DNA of 64,000 nt, taken from Sitta carolinensis. Its lineage: Eukaryota > Chordata > Aves > Passeriformes > Sittidae. The stretch covers positions 39,367,743 through 39,431,742 of the forward strand of contig CM063283.1 of NCBI GenBank assembly GCA_032173965.1, in the 5' to 3' direction. Made by a program: the position numbers and the translations under genes. Position 1 is the first letter of the stretch. Every line of letters begins with the position of its first letter. Under the pieces are notes generated by a model. That model did no database searches. It was not told the origin of the DNA and saw only the letters and a program-made list of their open reading frames with translations. Below, one piece after another: positions 1-13,357 of this stretch.

Positions 1-488
1 TAGCCTGTGCTTGGGTCTGGAACCTTAGATCACCACTTTTGCTCTCCTGTCTCTTGTTGGGGAGCAGAAAAGCAGTCAGTGTAAAATAATAAATGAGTAA
101 TTGTTTACACCGATGTCATGCCTAGTGCATTGCAGACTGTCTGGGGCGGGGAGCTTCTCTGTGAAAAATGGACAACGTGTGAATTTATGGCTCTGTCAGG
201 TCATTCTCATGTCTAAGGGAATGGGTATAGTGGTTATTGACTAGCAGAGAATTTATATCTGGGATTGACTATCGTTTTTCAGTACAATGGATTGTTTCTC
301 ACACGTCTCATAAATAATATTCAGCTTTTCATTCAAACTGATGAGTATACCAAAAAGTTGTATTTTCTGCTTTCTTTCTGCTTGGTGTTCAAACAGTAAT
401 GACAACTTGCCACTTTCTTCTGCTGCTTTTATATCTATGAGGCCTAAGAGAGAAAAGAAGATAAACAGCTATAGAAGTGCCTACTTGC

Positions 489-512
489 TTTTTTTTTTTT
501 TTTTTTTTTTTT
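489..512 (+). repeat. Poly(T) run, 24 T
   Basis: An uninterrupted run of 24 T. No poly(A) signal on the minus strand and no target duplication were noticed, so I call it a mononucleotide microsatellite and not the tail of a retrocopy. Confidence 0.9.
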
Positions 513-1447
513 GAACAGTCAGAAGCCATCTGTTAAACGATTTATACTGACACTGTCTCTTATCCTGGCTGAGTCAGTGGTGATGGGAATGGTTCTTTAC
601 ACTTTGGCATCTCAGGTTGAAAATGTACCAGGAAGGTGGTAGAAACTGAAGCTTCCACAATGGAATGTTCATTGGCTTCAGTGAAACTTAATGTGTTTTT
701 ACAGTACAGGAGAGGCTGGCAGAGGTTTTGAAGCACAAATTCCTTCAAATAAGCTATTCATTCATGTAGGAGCTGACAAAAGCAACCACTCATGGTCAAG
801 TGAGTTTGTTCTATCTAACTGGAATAAATCCATCATTTACCCTTTTGGTGAGAGGACTGAAGTCCTACACCACACTTTCTTTCAGCTGTGTTTATGGGTG
901 CAGGAGAGGGTGGGAGAAGACAGGATACTTCAAATAGTCATAAACAATTATTGTAGGCTTTTCCAGCCTACATTCTTCATTCGTGAGCAGCTACACATAG
1001 GAATTGGTGGAAAGCACTGACCACAAAACTTGTGGCTTCCTAGTTTTCACAGGGAAATCAGATGTTAGTATTAGGAATATGGAGCCTCTTCTGGTGTGAC
1101 TATTCTTCTGTCCTCTTCAGAGCCAAGGTAGTATCCACTCATTTTCTCCTCTAACCATGTTGGACCCCAGAGCCATCTGCCCACTTAGCACTTGTCTAGC
1201 AACTGTGGCCGGCCACTCTGGGAACAATACTACAGCTTAATTCCCAATTTAGCTTGAAGTGAGACACCTTTGCTTTTGCTAGTAGTGTAGGCATGGGAAG
1301 CGTGATGGCAACTATTGCTGAAGTAATCACTCAGAATCTCCTGGACTGGGCAGTCCTTAATGGACTGATATAACAGGTACACTCTCACGGTAATAGGTTC
1401 CCTGGGGATTTGCACCTCACAATACACTGAGAGCTGGACATGACTAC

Positions 1448-1560
1448 TTTTTTTTTTTTTTTTGGGGGGGGGAAAGGATTTGTTTTGATTCATTTGGATT
1501 TTGGGGGGGTTGTTTGTTTGATTGGTTGATTGGGTTTTTGGGGGTGTTGTGTTTCTTTTG
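1448..1560 (+). repeat. T/G-rich low-complexity tract
   Basis: Sixteen T are followed directly by nine G. About 85 bases then follow that are almost only T and G on the plus strand, with TTTG, TTGA and G-run variants and hardly any C. It belongs to a set of similar strand-asymmetric tracts in this window (9445-9525, 13289-13357, 20310-20455, 25686-25800, 47721-47773, 48255-48356). The open frame on the minus strand across it (1230-1619) is rich in N, K, P and T because of this composition and is not a gene. Confidence 0.85.
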
Positions 1561-4500
1561 GTCTTCCCTTCAGTTTCATTCTCCCTCAGAACAAAGATAC
1601 GCCCATTCGTAAACTGCAAACTGTACCCTATTTTGTTCCTTTCAGGAAGAAAATTCCTTTCTACTGATTTCTAATGCTTTACCTGTACTATCGTAGGAAT
1701 GGAAGTACTGCATGGGTTTATGTTACAATTCATTCTTTTTCATAATAAGAGCAAGTTTAATTTAGAAAGGCCTGAAGCAGATAAACAAATAGGGTTTTTC
1801 TTAATCTTTATTTTCTTTTATTTTAGTATTTTTCAGCTATGCTTTAACTGCTGTAGATTAATTTGGAATTTTTTTTCCCTGTGTCTTTGTGAAGGCAGAT
1901 TGTGGTTGATCACCAATCAACACTAAAAAATTTTGCATGGATTTTGAACTCATAATATCAGGGTTAAAAGATATTTGGATTAGGTTTGGTTTTAACTATT
2001 TCTTCCTCCTGTTTGGGTGAAACACAACTAAGGCAGAAACAAGAACTTTTTTGCTTAATAGAGAACAGTGTATCCGATATGTGTATCTTTATTCTCAAAG
2101 TCTCAGAAGTGAATTCATTAGAAGGGAAGCTAAAGTAGTGATTCAGTGATAAGGCAGCGTGCTTCATCATGGAAGATTTAAGTTCAAATTTACAGCTTTT
2201 TCTTCATGCTTTGGAATAGCTGCTAATAAGAAGACAGTATAATTTCTTAACAATTTTCCCTTTATCATACACTGATTTGCAGTAATTGAAAATGAGTGCA
2301 GATCCTCTAGTCAAAGAATGAAACCTTTTCATGTGTTCCTGCACTGAACACCTCCTATCCCATGGCAAGGGTCCATGCTAATAGAAACACTGAAAAAGTG
2401 CAGGGTGAAACTATTTCAGAATGCAGGACCAATGTTAGCTGTGTGAGACATTTTTATGGTTGGATTTGGGGTTCGTTTTTATTGTATTTTCACTTGGAAA
2501 GAGAACTTAACTGTAGCTGAGCTGTAATACTTCACCAGGCTTTGCTTGCTACAGCCTGCTAGGCATAGTTCCCCTGGGAGCAGCATACTCCCCTCAGATG
2601 CCTCTGAGCAGCCAAGGTTTCTTTTCCTTGACCTATGGATTTGATCCCAATCTGCAGGGATCCTGGAGCGCAACTGATACCTTCTCCCTTGATCCATCTG
2701 AAAGCATATTGTGTTGGTATACAGCTGGTGGGCTTAGACAATGTATACACATAAAAGGCTCAAATAGAAATCACTGGCCTTGTTTGCTTATTCTAGCATG
2801 GTCTTTTTTATCCATTATGAAACTGAGATCAAATGCACAGTGGTGCTGAAAGCAAAAGGCTTGTCATAGACAACTAGGGGAATGTGTGTCCAGTGATGAG
2901 GATCAGTAGAGGTGTTGCGTCTGTCTAATGTGATGCAGAGTTAAATATGTCTCAAGCTCCCATAAATGTGAGTGACAAAGAAGCCTTGCCATTCTTTGTG
3001 AGCTTCATCCTTTATGAATTGGTATAACTTTTCACAGCATAGTACTTCCTTTATCTATCCCCCATGCCAGTGTAGGTTTTGTGTCTAATCCCTTGGATTC
3101 TATTCGTATGTCTAAAAGGCATCCCATAAGCTCAGTGAGAGCTTACATCCAGTATTTTGAATAAGCAAGTAGGATTTCTTGAATAGTTCTTCATTTTTAA
3201 GCATTTCCATGCCTGTGGTCAAAATTGTGTTGATAGCCCATACATTTCTCAAAAGAAGATTATGTGTTCATGATTTACACAGAAAAATTATTCTATCTGC
3301 TGATATTTGCTTGCGAGTTGGGTTTTTTCTTTGCTTCCCAATTAAAAAGTTGTATATTTAGAAATGGCTGTAAGTATGTATATTTTTAATGCATAATAGA
3401 TATGATGCTGTGCCACTCAAAAATGATATGCTGTGATAAAGCACTGAGCTGAGATCTGGTGCTCAGTCTCTTAACTTCTTTAAGGACTTTGAATAACCCT
3501 TGGTAGCTCACTTATCTCTGTAATTAATTTCACATCTGTGAAGTAGAAGTGATTCTTACTTTTTCTCTGCCTTATATATATCATTGTTAAATAGATGAAA
3601 GATTTTTTAAAAAGAATATGTCTATTAAACAAATTGAGCTAGCTGTATCTTATCTGTTTTTTTCAGTTAATCCTCTAATTTACCCAAATGAGATTATTAG
3701 AAGTTAGAAGGTCCTTTTTCACTATTGTAAAACAGTAAGGAGAAATAAAGTCTTTTTAATTATAATAAAAGTAGGAATCATTATTACAATTTTTTAAAAT
3801 CAGAGAGCTTTATTCTTGCATAAGTATGAGGAAAATATTTTTTTTACCCCTCCTTTTCCAAAATTATATTCACTTTTCCATTTATGTCCCATTGATCAAT
3901 TTGGGGTTTCCACAGCAAAACATAATGCTTGTTAAGATTAATGTATGTTTGCATTATATAGAGCAACATATACATTTTAATGCCTTGCATTCAAATTATA
4001 GCTTAGACTATTTTATAGCTCTCCTTACTGTGAAACTTATGCCATTTCATCCAGTGATTGATTCAGTCTCTGAAGTCTGGCAAAGTAAATAAATCATCTA
4101 ACAGCACAGTGAACAATGTTGTACCTTTCAGAACAGCAGTATTACCTTTAATCCTTTAATTACCACTAATTTCTATTTGCAGGGCTTGATATAGAATAGT
4201 GCATTGTGTTCAGTGTTGGTGCATATTGTTACTAGAATGAGTATTCAGGCAGCTTAGTAATATGTAAGAGTAAAACAAAGTTCAAGCATGTTGTCCCAAA
4301 ACCTAATAGGTAGTTTGCTAAATAGTCAAATATTGGGGTGAGATCTGGGAAAAACATGATTTCTAAACTGGAGGTTCTTCCCCAGCTGTGTAAAGTAGAC
4401 ACTTTCAGGGTTTGACAGCAGCTGAGAAGATGTTTTTAAAATTGTAATTTTATGCCAGGACACCTACTTCTTATCATGAAAATGTATTTTGTTTACCTAT

Positions 4501-4888
4501 TAAAGTACAAAAACTACTTCAGCTTCCAGTGTAACAGCAAATATGCATTTAATTTTCAACATATATTTTCTTTTGCCTCTGATTGTGAACAAAAGTGGTT
4601 TTAGTGACTTTAACTAATGGAAATATGGTGAAGTAGGATTTGAATTATTATATAAATTCTTGATATTATTATGAGACCCTAATAAAAATACCAGAGCTAA
4701 ACTTCCAAAGGTCTTTCATCCTGTTTGACAATAGCATATGTATATGCTATAATTTCTAAGTCTGGGCCATGCAAAATTTGGTCTTGATTATCATATGATA
4801 AGCACCTATTTTGTATGCTCAGTGATCAGCATTATTAATATTGTGTCTGCAGTAATGGCTATTAATGCTACTATCATTCTAAAATAAA

Positions 4889-4941
4889 CAGAATGGTTCA
4901 GTTCAAAGGGACTCACAAGAGTGATCTAATCCAGCTGCCTG
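4889..4941 (-). mobile_element. CR1 LINE 3' end scrap, antisense
   Basis: Read on the plus strand this matches the reverse complement of the CR1 3' terminus: AGAATGGTTCAG, then AAAGGGACTC where the consensus has GGAAGGGACCTC, then GTGATCTAATCCAG where it has ATCATCTAGTCCAA. The element is therefore on the minus strand and only its last 50 or so bases are recognisable. CR1 non-LTR elements are usually heavily 5'-truncated, which fits. The level of divergence suggests an old copy. Confidence 0.7.
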
Positions 4942-4999
4942 TTGGATTTAGCTTTATTATATGTTTGGCTGATTCTGAGAGAATTGGGGAAATACTTAA

Positions 5000-5614
5000 A
5001 ATAGGTAAAATCATTAACTAAGAGGTAAATATTCATAAAATGATAGAAGTCATGTATATATATAAAGAATTTGCAAGAGATGAATTTCATACTAATTCAA
5101 AATGCAGGACATCTACCTGCTGGCAGGACCAAATTGCAGAAACAATTTCTAGCTAATTGGAAAAGAACAAATTTATTTGTTCTTGTTGAATGGCAAACTC
5201 TTTACCTTCCACAGATCGCAAAGTACCTTTGTGATCAGGTGAAGGCACTGAAATATTTTTTAGTACATGCTGACATAAAGATTTCCTAAAATCGAACAAG
5301 ATCTTGAAAACTAGAGCTAGATTTCTTATTTTGAAATTTTGGGAAGTTTTGGTTGAATAACAACTTATAAAAATTCCTAATTGTTTGTTATAGGAAACAA
5401 TCAAAGATCAATCCTTGGCTTGCATTAGAGAAACAGTTTCAATATTCATGCATGTCACAACCTTCCAAATCATTGCTGCCATAAAAGCAACCTTACTCTT
5501 TTCTCTCCTCTCTCACCTCTTTTCTCTAAATATTGTCATATTTATCTTTGTCACAGATGTTGAGAGGTTATTCTTTTACCTGCAGGAATTTCTGTGATTC
5601 AGAAATTCCATTGG
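5000..5614. other. Spacer between two CR1 scraps, nothing recognised
   Basis: AT-rich sequence between the antisense CR1 scrap and the next sense CR1. No gene, hairpin or repeat family was recognised. It may include unrecognisable parts of old CR1 copies. Confidence 0.5.
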
Positions 5615-5843
5615 AAGGCAGTAAGCTTAGATTGGATATTAGGAAGAAATTCTCTGCTGTAGGGGTGACGAGGAATTGGAACTGGTTGCCCAGAGAGGTT
5701 GTGGATGCGCCATATCCCTGAAAGTGTTCACGGCCAGGCTGCCGTGGTCTAGTGGGAGGTGTCCCTGCCCACAGCTGTGGGGTTGGAATTAGATGATCTT
5801 AAAGTCCCTTCCAACCCATACCATTCTGTGAATCAATGATTCT
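5615..5843 (+). mobile_element. CR1 LINE, 5'-truncated 3' end, sense
   Basis: Contains the standard CR1 landmarks in order. These are the TTAGATTGGATATTAGGAAG segment, GGTGACGAGGAATTGGAAC, the TTGCCCAGAGAGGTTGTGGA core at about 5685-5705, a TGTCCCTGCCCA segment, TTAGATGATCTTAAAGTCCC, CTTCCAACCCATACC, and the terminal ATTCTGTGAATC / ATGATTCT octamers at 5823-5843. Together they cover the end of ORF2 and the short 3' UTR. The copy is 5'-truncated, as most CR1 insertions are. It is moderately diverged and cannot code. No clear target duplication is visible, which is normal for CR1. Confidence 0.95.
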
Positions 5844-7927
5844 ACAGTAGAAAACTAGTGACCTTAATTTGAAAAACCAGTGAAAGTGTTTTGGAAGGTT
5901 TTCTTCTTAAATTGATAAAGGAGCATTCAGACAATTCTTTCTGATATACTTCTACTAGAATTTCTGTATAACGCTGAAACTTTAAGCCACTGAAGCTGTT
6001 AAGAAAGTGGCTGTGACTATACCTATGCAATGCAAAAAAATTAAAAGCATAATCATGTGAGGTTTTTAAGAGTAGTTGCTATTTATAAAGAATTATTTTA
6101 ATTTCTTTTGTACGGACTTTTTGCTTCTAACTTTTTAATTAAGTTTATGCTGATTTTAGGTTCTGAGATGCTGCTTCAGTGCTATATACATTTTTATGTA
6201 AATGAAGAATCACTAAAATTTAGAATTTTGCAAATCTATGTTTCATATCATATTTGGATCACTTTTATTAAAATATGAATCATTTTCTTTTTTTATTTTT
6301 CTTCTGGAACAAGTCAAAAAAGAAAAGCTGGCTTTGAAGTCAGCTAAGTTCTAGTATGATTTTACATTTCATGGTGAGTAAAAATAGGAGTATCATAGTA
6401 ATTTTTTTGTTTGTTTGTTTGTTTTCTCTGGGAAAATATTTTGGAACAGAATAGGAGATCTAAGGAGATGCTTAGGAAAAAAATATCACTGTAAGTCAAC
6501 AGATTTTCAGCAGGCTATTTGCTTGTAGAACCTTTCAAGGCCATACACTGAGACAGTGTGGATAGGTTGTGTCTCACCTGACTAGCATCATTCTGGAGTA
6601 AATAATCAGAGCCATTTTTATTAGCTATGCTTATGGAATGCTTTGTTATGCAGGTAGAGAAACAGTACACCGTTGTTGCTCTAAGGGAAGCTGGAGGCAA
6701 TCGTGTTGCATCAGATTTTGGAAAGACAATTGTATATGAGTCTGATATCACCTGCATTCAAAGTTGGAGATCTTTTGACTTTCAGTTCCTATTCCTTATA
6801 ATTACTTCTGTGGATTTCATTACTCAGTCTTTTATCTCTGGAAACATTTGGAATAGCATAATATTGTGTCAAAAGCAAGTGGAAAATCTTGAGATGTGCC
6901 TCCAAGTGCTGGTCTGATAAGTGTGTAAGTCAGTAGCTGTGTGCAGTACAGGCAGCTGAAGATGGAATTATAGGCATGAAGGAGAGTCTGTTGGTACATA
7001 CTGAGGACCTTCACAAGCATATAGAAGTTCTAATCCCTAGCCCCTAGTCAAGATGACAAGTACCATTACTTTATAATTGTATTTTGCACTTTTTGTTTTG
7101 TGTTGTTTCAGTCAGTTTTGAGAATTAATTACACAAATATTTCAGTGAAGTGATTTTTTCAGCATCAGTGATCTCCCATACATGGATAAGCTTAAAACAG
7201 CTATTACACTGGTTTGATGGACAGAACATGATAGGAAAGCTTAGATTAGCTTGGAATTTCCAATTAAATAGTGTGGCAGTTAACTTTTAAGGCCAGTAAC
7301 AATAACCCAGTGGTGTATTAATGGGAATGACTTCAAAGAATATGTGACATCTCATTTGAAATAATTTCCCCAATGTTTAAGAATATCATCTTCTCTATGT
7401 TTGCATATGTTGAGTAAAATTGAATCCCTAGGTATTTTGTCATTATTCATTCTTGTGGAAACTACTGAACCTGCTCTTACTCTTCAAATTTGGCACAAGC
7501 CCTTATGCAGTTTAACAATGCTGTGGTTTCATCACTGGTATGTTTTTGTTTATCAGTACTTTATCTTTGTTCTTCACTTACTTTAGAAATTATGGATTTC
7601 AGAAAGGTTTTCAGAAGTAGAAACTTAACCTTGTTCTTTGGAGGATTAATTCCTTCTGTCCCTGTCTCCTGTCTACCACATACAGGCTGAGATTTATTTT
7701 TGAAATGCAGCACTTGAAAGTGTTGCTGTGAGGCTTATACCACGCTGCCTGTTCCTCCTCTCTCTGTGGGAAATCCTGGTTAGGCCTCAGGCTTGTCTCA
7801 CACATGCACCAAATTGTCATTCAGAACAAGAACACAATGATCTACTGTTGCTCAGTAGTAGCTTACATTCTGGCATCCTCAGGTTGGAAATGCTTTAATT
7901 CTTAGTTAGGTGGTGGGTATTTTTCGT

Positions 7928-7985
7928 AGGATCATAGAAATTAGGATTCTTAAAAGCCAACTGGATTGTGTAGCATCATCCTCAG
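7928..7985 (-). mobile_element. Possible degenerate CR1 3' end, antisense
   Basis: GGATCATAGAAATTAGGATT followed by TTAAAAGCCAACTGG resembles the reverse-complement CR1 terminus (AATCATAGAAT, a GGTTGGAAAGGACC-like core, ATCATCTAGTCC). There are many mismatches and one or two gaps. Only the octamer-like start and the overall order support it, so a chance resemblance is possible. Confidence 0.35.
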
Positions 7986-9444
7986 CTATAACAGGAATTT
8001 TCTACGCTTATTTGAAAAAGTGAAATCTCAAATCAAGCACCTTTTGCCTTTCATCTCATTAGACTGTTGGGGTGGTTTGTGTGTGAAATGTGTTTTTCTT
8101 TAACTTTTCTTTCTTTGATATCTTGATTTTTGTATTTAGCCTTCAAACAGCTTTTGTTATGTGTCTTAACTTTTTTTAAGTTTTAAGCCTTTAAGGGTTT
8201 TAAGCCTTCATCTTAGAGGTAGATATTGCAAAGGAACATGTTAATAAGAGCTGAGAAAATTATTAGATATTGAAATTCTTGGAACAGGGATGAGACATAA
8301 TTTTCCTCTCTTCAGGGGAATTTACAGTTACTATTATTAATTAAATTAGTCTGGATGTGTATTTTAATGCATAAAGAGTTTTATTAAAAAAAAACAAAAA
8401 CCAAAAACGTGTTTTCACAATATACAAAGCAGTATGCAAAACTATAACCTATTAGTCAATGTTTTAAAGTTGTCATATATTCCAGATTTTCTAATGCTGA
8501 TGAAATGAGATAATTTATGAGGCAATTTTCAGTATGGCATAAATATATAGCATTCATCAGATAAAAATGGTTGCTGCGGAATTATACCATATTTAGTAGC
8601 ATTAACTTTTTGTCCTTTACCTAATAGCATAAAAATGCTTCTGGAATGAAAATAGTTCTTTTCTTGAAATATAGCCTCCATTAATATTGCTTGTAATTTC
8701 TGTTATGTATCACCAATTATACCTTGGCACTTTGCCTATCATGGTGGATATTCTGTTACAGTTGCAAAACCATTTAATCTAGAAGACCTGGTGGCCTGGA
8801 ACAGTGCATTACTTTTACAGCAGAGAGAGAGAATTTAGGGAGAAATGCAATTTTCCAGAAAAACTTTTGCTAATGGAGATTGGATGCCTACCAGAAATGA
8901 TGCTAAGGAGATCTGAGGTATGAGAGCAACAGAGAGACCTTCTGCTCTGTTGCCATTCAAGCTGTAACCTGCTTTGACAGTTGTCAACATTGCCCTTTCT
9001 GATTTCTCCCAGTTGTATTCCATTTATTATAAGCACATCAAAGAGATGCCTGCTGGGGAATCCAAAGGAGAGTCACTGCAGGAGACTGGCTAACAGATTT
9101 AGTCAAAAGTATCCTTGTCCCCTACTATGAGCAATAATTTAATGAGCACTTCACAACAACAATATCAAAACAGGTATGCCCCTTGTTTTCAGTGGAGGGA
9201 AGAGGTGAGAATAGTGGGCTTCCAAAATGCCTCACATGGTATTTTGGAGCTGGAATCTGGGTCCCTCTCTTTTTGTCTTGTTACAGTGAACAGAGTGTAG
9301 ATTTAAGTTAAAAGCTTGACCTGTTATACAAGATACATGATGTTTGAAAGCAGACAAACACTACAAGGCTTTCTTACTGACTTCCCAAAGATTTTTTTTT
9401 TTTTTATCTTTCAAAATAAGAGGTAAGAAGGCCTGTATCTAATC

Positions 9445-9525
9445 GGGGGTGGAGGGGGGGGGGGGTGGTGGTGGGGGGGGTTGGTCTTTTGTTGTTTATT
9501 TGTTTGTTGGGGGTTTTTTATTTAA
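9445..9525 (+). repeat. G-run tract followed by T/G-rich tract
   Basis: G runs of 5, 12 and 8 (9445-9449, 9454-9465, 9473-9480) separated by single T or A bases and short TGG units. They are followed by about 40 bases of TTTG/TTG-rich sequence. The plus strand has enough closely spaced G runs to fold as a G-quadruplex, and the minus strand is C-rich. This is one of several T/G-rich tracts in the window. Confidence 0.9.
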
Positions 9526-12500
9526 TTTTAAAGGGAAGATAGATATTACTAAAGTAATAGACAAAGGGCAGTATATAAATCTCAAACTATTTCCTGGAAT
9601 ATAAGATAACAAAATTAGTGGAGTAAACCAATACAAAGCCTGTAATGTACTGGAAATGTTAAAATAAAGATTCTACATACAAGATACCTGAGTGGCTTCT
9701 TTTGTTGGTTTGGAGAAGGCATAATTGTTCCCTCTACCAGTAAAACCTCTTGCAACTCCATTTTGCTAGAGTGGAAAAACACATATAGCAAAGAATCACA
9801 AACCATTCATTAGAATGAAGCAGTTTCTTGTGTGAAAGCATCTGATCAGATCTGTGGTACATGTTTGTGGGAGCAAGTAAAAGGTCACTTCTGAAAAGTA
9901 GATTGTATCCTCAGTTGAAGCAATGGGGCTTCACGATACAGTAATTTTCCAGATATCATGCAATGGTTGCTCACAGGTACGTCATCCAAACTCAGGTAAA
10001 ACAAATAAATGCATGCTAAAAGAACTGCTACAAAATGCACACATGCACAGTACAATCATCCATGGAAGTACCAAGAAAATAGTATTACCTGGTGAGGGAC
10101 TATGTGGTTTTGTTACACTTTGCAAATCCAACTAACTATCTAAAATACACTCATTAAACCCTAGCACACATTTCACAGGCACAGACTTAATTATTAAACT
10201 TCTGAGCCACAAAATTATCCTTCTATTAATGTCCTATAGAGTTCTTATAGATCAGTGCCAGTCTTTTAGATTATTCACTAGAGTTTACAAAATCTGTTGT
10301 TCTATGATCCTAATTTAATTTCATTTTCAAAGAGAAACTGTAGGAGGCCATCACCAGTACACTAATATGGGGCAAGCTGTTACTAATATCAAATCAGAAT
10401 TCATTAAAACACGATGCTGGAGATATCAATCCTTTATTAAAGTCAGGTTATGCCAGTGCATTTCTGTCAATGCAGAAGGTGAATAGTTCACTCAGGATTT
10501 CTAGTGCAGTTGCTCATAATTAGCCTACGGGATGTTGAATGTCAGTTTGTTACATATTTATGCTCCAGGGGTCTGAATATTTAGTTTAACATATCATATA
10601 ATGGACCTTCCCATTATATCCTGCCTTGTTTCCAGTTTTTCCTTTTCTTCCAGTAAATAAGGAAATCTCTTTTTTGCTTACCAGAGTGCCTCTTTTTATG
10701 CAAACCAGCATAATTGAAATGAAGTTGATCAGCCTATTTTCTCACTTTTTCTGGGTCCTACTATGATTTCTAAGCTTCAGAGAAAACACACAGCTACACT
10801 TATTTTGTAGCTTGTAGGAGTGTGGATATCATTGAAGTCTAGATAACATTAATGTGACTGGGAGTTAATTTGCTTGTCTACGTGCTCTGCATTGTGGGGT
10901 GCATCTTTAGGTAAAACAGTTGTGCTGGAGAAGCAGTCTGCCTTCAGAGCTGGATAGTATCAATAAGAGGAGATAAGAGGATTCACAGCCAGAATAATTT
11001 CTAACTGATGCTGTTAAACCTTGATTTAGGATATTTCTGCACAGCTTGTCCCATGCTCACAAAATGAAACTGGTGGACTGTGCTGAGATCATAGGCAGTG
11101 ATTAAACATTTATAGTTAACGTAGTATACTATGGTATTGCTGCTGCCCAGAGGCAAAGCATTGTAATGCAGATTCAGTATTGCTGCTGCAAGAACTCTAA
11201 AACAAAAGGGGACTTAGAGTCTCTTCTTTGGTACTGGCTCCTGTCTGTTCTCAAAACTACATGTAGTCGTCTCTATTTTAGTAGGGGGTCAGGGGGAAAA
11301 GTAAGTGAAAGCTGCTAATAATGCTTCAAGCCTGCACTTTCCATCCTTTGTCTGTCCTCTGGGTCTGTCCTCTGCTTCAAGTTTACTCTTATGTATATTA
11401 GGTTACTCTGCTTTTGTAAACTGGTTTATGCAATTAAGTTCTGCAGCCCTAATGAAAGCCTGAAACTCTCTATAGCTGTGTTGGTGGTGATGGCCCAGTG
11501 GCAAGTCAGGTAGATTAACTAGACTGTGTGCTATTAGAGGGCCACAAGTTGTTGTAGACTTTTGGATTTTAAAAACATTCTTGTCGTATCTGCGATCACT
11601 TTAGGTGTATGTATGACAATCACATTTAGAGTGGGTGTGTGTGTCTTGTGTATTTTTAAGTGATTGTAAGAAATGATTTCTTGACTGCCAGCAGCAGCTG
11701 GTATTATTCAAGAGTCCCGTGTTTTGCTTTGTTTATATTTATTTGCATACCAGAGACTACTGTTTGCATAATAAGACCACTTCTAGTTTAAGTCCCTGTA
11801 TGGCTGATTGCACACACATCTCACCATGGTACTTTTATTATGCTATCCTGAGATCCAGTTCAGCTCTCTCTCTCACCAAGTATTGACTTGGTAATGTTCA
11901 TTTCTGAAGAAAATAGTAGGGTCATGGCAAAATGGTTTTGGTGCTAAGTGTTTTGATGCTTTGTTATGCTTTGAATTTCCTGATGCTGACAAGTTAGTGG
12001 AAGAGGAAATATGGAAGGGTCTTATTGACACAGATCATCACGTCTTCATGATGCACACAAAACAGTCATGATAAGCAAGCGCTAGTTTATTGCAATAAAT
12101 GGTATTGAGAAAAGAAAAATGGTTGTCTGCTAAAGTCTCTTAGAGAAGAAAATTCTAAGATGAGTTCGCATGGGACACACAGAAAATACTGAAGCTTTTT
12201 CGTCTGCACTTACTGCTACAACATTGGAATTATGCTTTTAAAATCACTTTACAAGCATGTATACCATGTGCTTAGGGAGGACTTTTATGATGAAATTACA
12301 TAACCTGTGATATGATTAGGTAGTGCCATGCTTGAGTGTAACAATTAATGTGATTTGAAAAGAAGTACCTGCTGGTGAGGCACCTACAGCAGGGATAATT
12401 GTGCATTGGTAAGTTCTTAATTCACATGTAGCTGAATATAAGCATGAATATAATGCTGAGTATGACCTTTTCTCTGAAAAGAATTGGAGATTTTGACCAG

Positions 12501-13288
12501 TTTCTTAGAGAAAACATGGTCCAATTGGTCCCTGTAAGAGATAAATGGCATCATCTCATAACAGAAGTGCTGCTGCTTTCTTAACTGGTGTTTGTATTTT
12601 TATGAAATTTAGCTACCCTAAGAGTGACAACCGTATTACACAAGCACATGACTCATGGCAGCACTTGAAAAAAGGAAGAACATATTTATTGGCCAGTAAA
12701 ATAAAATTAAAGGCAACATCTTGTTTTAATGCAGAGTTTTGAAAACAGGAATGACCTTTAAAAGTTGTATGGTCTTTTTGCTAGCTTATGACAGAATCTA
12801 TACAAGACTGATTTGTCACAGCCCAGCATTATCAGTGAAGGAGATTTGTGAAACTTCTTCCTGTTACTTATCTTGTTATTTTTTATCTTGTTTATTTTTT
12901 TCTGCTTTTGTGTTTATCGTATCATTTAACATAAAGATAACTTAAGCTTCACCCACTGTGAGAAAAAGGGAAGAAATGCAAACCCACATCTACATGAACA
13001 TCAGCATGTCAGAAAAAGCAGGCACGTGTATGAGAGGAAGATTAGTGAGTCTTTTTTTATGGCCTGCAGAAAAGGAAAAGGAGAAATGAAGCAACCACAA
13101 TACATAGACAAGTAATTAGGGCCTTAATGGATAATGCCATCACAAAGTGCGGGTGTGACATAAAAGTTTGGGCAGGGGATTGGGAATAAGATCTGTTGGA
13201 GACATAAGAGTTTCTTCAGTTGACTTATCTTTGACCTCAGAGAATTTTCTTGGCGTCTTGCTTTGCTTGACTATATCCTAATACAAGG

Positions 13289-13357
13289 AGGTTTTGTTTG
13301 TTTGTTTGTTTGTTTTTTGTTTTGTTTTGTTTTGTTTTTTGTTTTTGTTTTTGTTTT
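13289..13357 (+). repeat. (TTTG)n / (TTTTG)n microsatellite
   Basis: A tract made of TTTG units shading into TTTTG and TTTTTG units, with no A or C on the plus strand over nearly 70 bases. Unit length grows from left to right, typical of an impure tetranucleotide to hexanucleotide microsatellite. Confidence 0.9.

Larger units (their letters stand above)
1..4888. other. Unique non-coding DNA, no gene recognised
   Basis: I find no gene, RNA gene or recognisable interspersed repeat here. Open frames are short (at most about 130 codons), lack convincing splice junctions and resemble no family I know. The stretch holds a 24-T run at 489-512, a T/G-rich low-complexity tract at 1448-1560 (listed separately) and a near-palindrome at 4731-4750. 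Old, unrecognisable transposon remnants may be present. Confidence 0.6.

Noticed and set aside
10296..10318. TTCTATGATCCTAAT resembling a CR1 terminal octamer
   Set aside because: The preceding sequence lacks the CCTTCCAAC core and any other CR1 word.
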